A stretch of 64,000 nt of DNA from Alcaligenaceae bacterium (GTDB taxonomy: Bacteria; Pseudomonadota; Gammaproteobacteria; Burkholderiales; Burkholderiaceae_B). The notes under the pieces are model-generated. The model was not told the DNA's origin. It saw nothing but the letters and a program-made list of their open reading frames with translations, and ran no database searches. The stretch is from assembly GCA_013416485.1 (NCBI GenBank), contig JACCEO010000004.1, forward strand, positions 186,001 through 250,000, written 5' to 3'. This document shows positions 61,972-64,000 of the stretch, in pieces (within the stretch, counting starts at the first letter, position 1; each line of letters opens with the position of its first letter). A program made the position numbers and the translations under genes.

Positions 61972-63555
61972 ATGTTGGACAGCACGCTAAAAACCCAGCT
62001 CCAATCCTATATGGGCATGATCTCGCAACCAGTAGAATTGGTAGCTTGCCTGGATGACGGGGCTAAATCCCGTGAGCTTCGTGAACTGCTGCAAGAGATC
62101 CAGCAAATGTCTGCCAAGATTACGCTAACCGAGCGTAATGACGAACCCCATCGCAAACCTTCATTCAGCATTAACCGTCCTGACAGCGACATCGACCTAC
62201 GTTTTGCCGGTATACCGCTGGGGCACGAGTTCACTTCGTTGGTGTTGGCGCTATTGCAAGTGGGTGGTCACCCCATTAAGCTGGATCAGGACGTGATTGA
62301 TCAAATCCGTAACCTGGACGGCGATTACAAATTCGAAACCTATTTTTCTTTGTCCTGCCAGAACTGCCCGGATGTGGTCCAGGCCTTGAATACTATGGCG
62401 ATTATCAATCCACGTATACGTCACGTGGCCATTGATGGCGCATTGTTCCAGGATGAAGTGGATGCACGACAAATCATGTCTGTGCCTAGTGTTTACCTAA
62501 ATGGTGAGGTGTTTGCCCAGGGTCGTTCCAGCGTCGAGGAAATCTTGGCGCGCCTGGACACAGGTGCAGGTGCTCGTATGGCAGAAGAACTCTCTGCCAA
62601 GGACCCCTATGACGTGTTGATTGTAGGTGGTGGTCCTGCAGGTGCCGCGGCAGCTATTTATGCTGCACGTAAAGGTATACGTACCGGTGTAGTATCACAG
62701 CGTTTTGGCGGACAGGTGCTGGATACCATGTCAATAGAGAATTTTATTTCTGTCCCTGAAACCGACGGACCAAAGTTTGCTGCCGCCCTTGAACAACACG
62801 TCAAGGTTTACGATGTCGATATCATGAACCTGCAAGAAGCCGATGCTTTGGTGCCAGGTAGCTTAAACGAAATCCGCTTGGCCAATGGCGGAGTGCTGAA
62901 AAGCAAAACCGTTATTTTAGCCACTGGTGCACGCTGGCGCGAAATCAATGTGCCTGGCGAACAGCAATACCGTAATGCTGGCGTGGCATACTGCCCGCAC
63001 TGCGATGGCCCGTTGTTTAAAGGCAAGCATGTTGCTGTTATTGGTGGCGGTAACTCTGGTGTGGAAGCCGCTATCGATTTGGCAGGTCTGGTTAAACACG
63101 TAACCGTGATCGAGTTTGGCGATGAATTACGTGCCGATGAAGTCCTGCAGCGCAAGTTGCGCAGCATGGCCAACGTCACCATTATTACGTCAGCGCAAAC
63201 CACGGAAATTACGGGTGACGGCAGCAAGGTCAACGGTTTAAGCTACACCGATCGCAAAACTGATCAGCAACACCATGTTGAACTGGAAGGTGTGTTTATA
63301 CAAATAGGTCTGGTACCTAATACGGAATGGCTGGAAGGTACATTGGCGTTGTCGCGTCACGGTGAAATTGAAGTCGATGCACGTGGTGCAACTTCTTTGC
63401 CTGGTGTATTTGCAGCAGGTGACGCAACAACAGTGCCATATAAACAAATAGTGATCGCTGCAGGCGAGGGTGCCAAGGCTGCACTTAGTGCGTTTGACCA
63501 TCTCATCCGCACTTCAGTCGAAGCAGAGCCTGAAGAAATGGCCGCTGTCGCTTAA
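61972..63555 (+). CDS. ahpF: Alkyl hydroperoxide reductase subunit F
   Basis: The 527-residue flavoprotein has tandem thioredoxin-like folds (about 1-200) with the redox pair in [14 protein letters not shown] thioredoxin-reductase-like FAD/NADH domain follows ([27 protein letters not shown]; active-site [29 protein letters not shown]). It transfers electrons from NADH to AhpC. Start at ATG 61972 follows AAAAGGTGAATAC. A strong terminator follows the stop. Confidence 0.96.
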   Translation: MLDSTLKTQLQSYMGMISQPVELVACLDDGAKSRELRELLQEIQQMSAKITLTERNDEPHRKPSFSINRPDSDIDLRFAGIPLGHEFTSLVLALLQVGGHPIKLDQDVIDQIRNLDGDYKFETYFSLSCQNCPDVVQALNTMAIINPRIRHVAIDGALFQDEVDARQIMSVPSVYLNGEVFAQGRSSVEEILARLDTGAGARMAEELSAKDPYDVLIVGGGPAGAAAAIYAARKGIRTGVVSQRFGGQVLDTMSIENFISVPETDGPKFAAALEQHVKVYDVDIMNLQEADALVPGSLNEIRLANGGVLKSKTVILATGARWREINVPGEQQYRNAGVAYCPHCDGPLFKGKHVAVIGGGNSGVEAAIDLAGLVKHVTVIEFGDELRADEVLQRKLRSMANVTIITSAQTTEITGDGSKVNGLSYTDRKTDQQHHVELEGVFIQIGLVPNTEWLEGTLALSRHGEIEVDARGATSLPGVFAAGDATTVPYKQIVIAAGEGAKAALSAFDHLIRTSVEAEPEEMAAVA

Positions 63556-63590
63556 TTTAGCTAGGCTTGGTCTCTATGGACCAAACTTTG

Positions 63591-63628
63591 AAAGCAACAA
63601 CTGTTGATATGCAGTTGTTGCTTTTTTT
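63591..63628 (+). terminator. Rho-independent terminator after ahpF
   Basis: A 13-bp perfect stem AAAGCAACAACTG (63591-63603) and CAGTTGTTGCTTT (63612-63624) with an 8-base loop runs into a T-tract (CTTTTTTTAC). Confidence 0.93.
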
Positions 63629-63708
63629 ACATTCTTTGCAGGTGGCTGAACAGGCCTGGGCCGTTACAATAACTACGCACTTGCCGTTTATACAGGAGTC
63701 GTTACATT

Positions 63709-64000
63709 ATGAATACCAAAATCAGAGTTGGCATCGTTGGGTATGGAAATCTAGGGCGCGGCGTTGAATCCGCATTACGCCAGAACCCAGACATGGAGTT
63801 GGTCGGGGTATTCACCCGCCGTGAACCCGATAGTTTGGTATTGCTTAACTCTAAGGTGGCAGTGCATAAGCTGGATGACATCGTCAAGTTTCAGGATGCC
63901 ATTGATGTACTAATACTATGTGGCGGTTCTAAAAGTGACCTACCCGAGCAAGGGCCAGCGTTGGCCGCTATGTTCAATACGGTAGATAGCTTTGATACTC
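63709..64000 (+). CDS. ddh: meso-Diaminopimelate D-dehydrogenase (N-terminal part)
   Basis: The frame opens at ATG 63709 (RBS CAGGAG) and runs off the right edge after 97 codons. The start KIRVGIVGYGNLGRGVESAL is the NADP-binding motif of meso-DAP dehydrogenase, followed by ELVGVFTRREPDSL and VLILCGGSKSDLPEQGP. The enzyme links meso-DAP and tetrahydrodipicolinate in one step and gives a short route in lysine and cell-wall metabolism. Only the cofactor domain is visible. Confidence 0.9.
   Translation, partial: MNTKIRVGIVGYGNLGRGVESALRQNPDMELVGVFTRREPDSLVLLNSKVAVHKLDDIVKFQDAIDVLILCGGSKSDLPEQGPALAAMFNTVDSFDT

Noticed and set aside
62808-63233. 141-codon antisense open frame inside ahpF.
   Set aside because: ahpF is clearly real and highly conserved here; the antisense product is Ser/Thr/Pro-rich without family features.
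63567-63767. Short plus-strand frame between ahpF and ddh.
   Set aside because: It spans the ahpF terminator and overlaps ddh in another frame; no coding character.

Overview
The window looks like chromosomal DNA of a betaproteobacterium of the order Burkholderiales, most probably family Alcaligenaceae (relatives of Bordetella, Achromobacter and Pusillimonas). This rests on gene order: ispE / tRNA-Gln / prs / rplY / pth / ychF, kdsD-kdsC-lptCAB-hpf-ptsN-hprK-rapZ, rhodanese-grxC-secB-gpsA, yraN-diaA-dolP opposite rsmI, and an fdsGBACD formate dehydrogenase set. Base composition is moderate by eye, below the high GC of Bordetella itself. I see no insertion sequence, prophage, CRISPR array or rRNA operon.

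Layout. 1-9.5 kb: start of a BioC-like methyltransferase, comF, trmL, an orphan Bug-type solute-binding protein, gpsA-secB-grxC-rhodanese, then gpmA-envC-ctpA-moeB/thiF. 9.4-22.8 kb: mostly minus strand, with a HAD nucleotidase, argB, a TlpA-like thioredoxin, dolP-diaA-yraN, divergent rsmI, rlpA, rapZ-hprK-ptsN-hpf and the LPS supply and export operon kdsD-kdsC-lptC-lptA-lptB, with apt divergent. The sigma-54 gene rpoN, usually found between lptB and hpf, is missing. 22.8-31.2 kb: a 1312-residue FAD/Fe-S dehydrogenase fusion, a YqaA-like membrane protein, phosphomannomutase, an FAD-linked D-2-hydroxyacid dehydrogenase and mutM. 31.3-39 kb: TPR protein-lolB-ispE, tRNA-Gln, prs, rplY, pth, a CPBP membrane protease and ychF. 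39-47.4 kb: livKHMGF, an aldo/keto reductase, a second FAD dehydrogenase and divergent serA; the last two probably form a 2-hydroxyglutarate production and recycling pair.

The accessory-flavoured part is 47.4-63.6 kb. It begins with a nitric oxide response operon (truncated haemoglobin, NnrS, NsrR) under a clear NsrR operator lying on its promoter. Next is a glycosyltransferase / GtrA / ChbG-deacetylase trio that resembles the Bordetella lipid A glucosamine (lgm) genes. A rhodanese-like DUF442 protein and a universal stress protein follow, the latter behind a perfect FNR/ANR box. The NAD-linked formate dehydrogenase operon is present, but its catalytic gene fdsA carries a large internal, frame-disrupting deletion. 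Divergent from it run moaA, mobA and flavocytochrome c sulfide dehydrogenase (fccA-fccB). Then come ahpC-ahpF behind a well-formed OxyR site and promoter, and finally the start of meso-diaminopimelate dehydrogenase.

I found no convincing wholly new system. The best leads are the fdsA deletion, the lgm-like trio lacking its lipid A transferase, the three well-formed redox and anaerobic regulatory sites (NsrR, FNR, OxyR), the missing rpoN and the CCCTA/TAGGG inverted repeats between fdsG and moaA.
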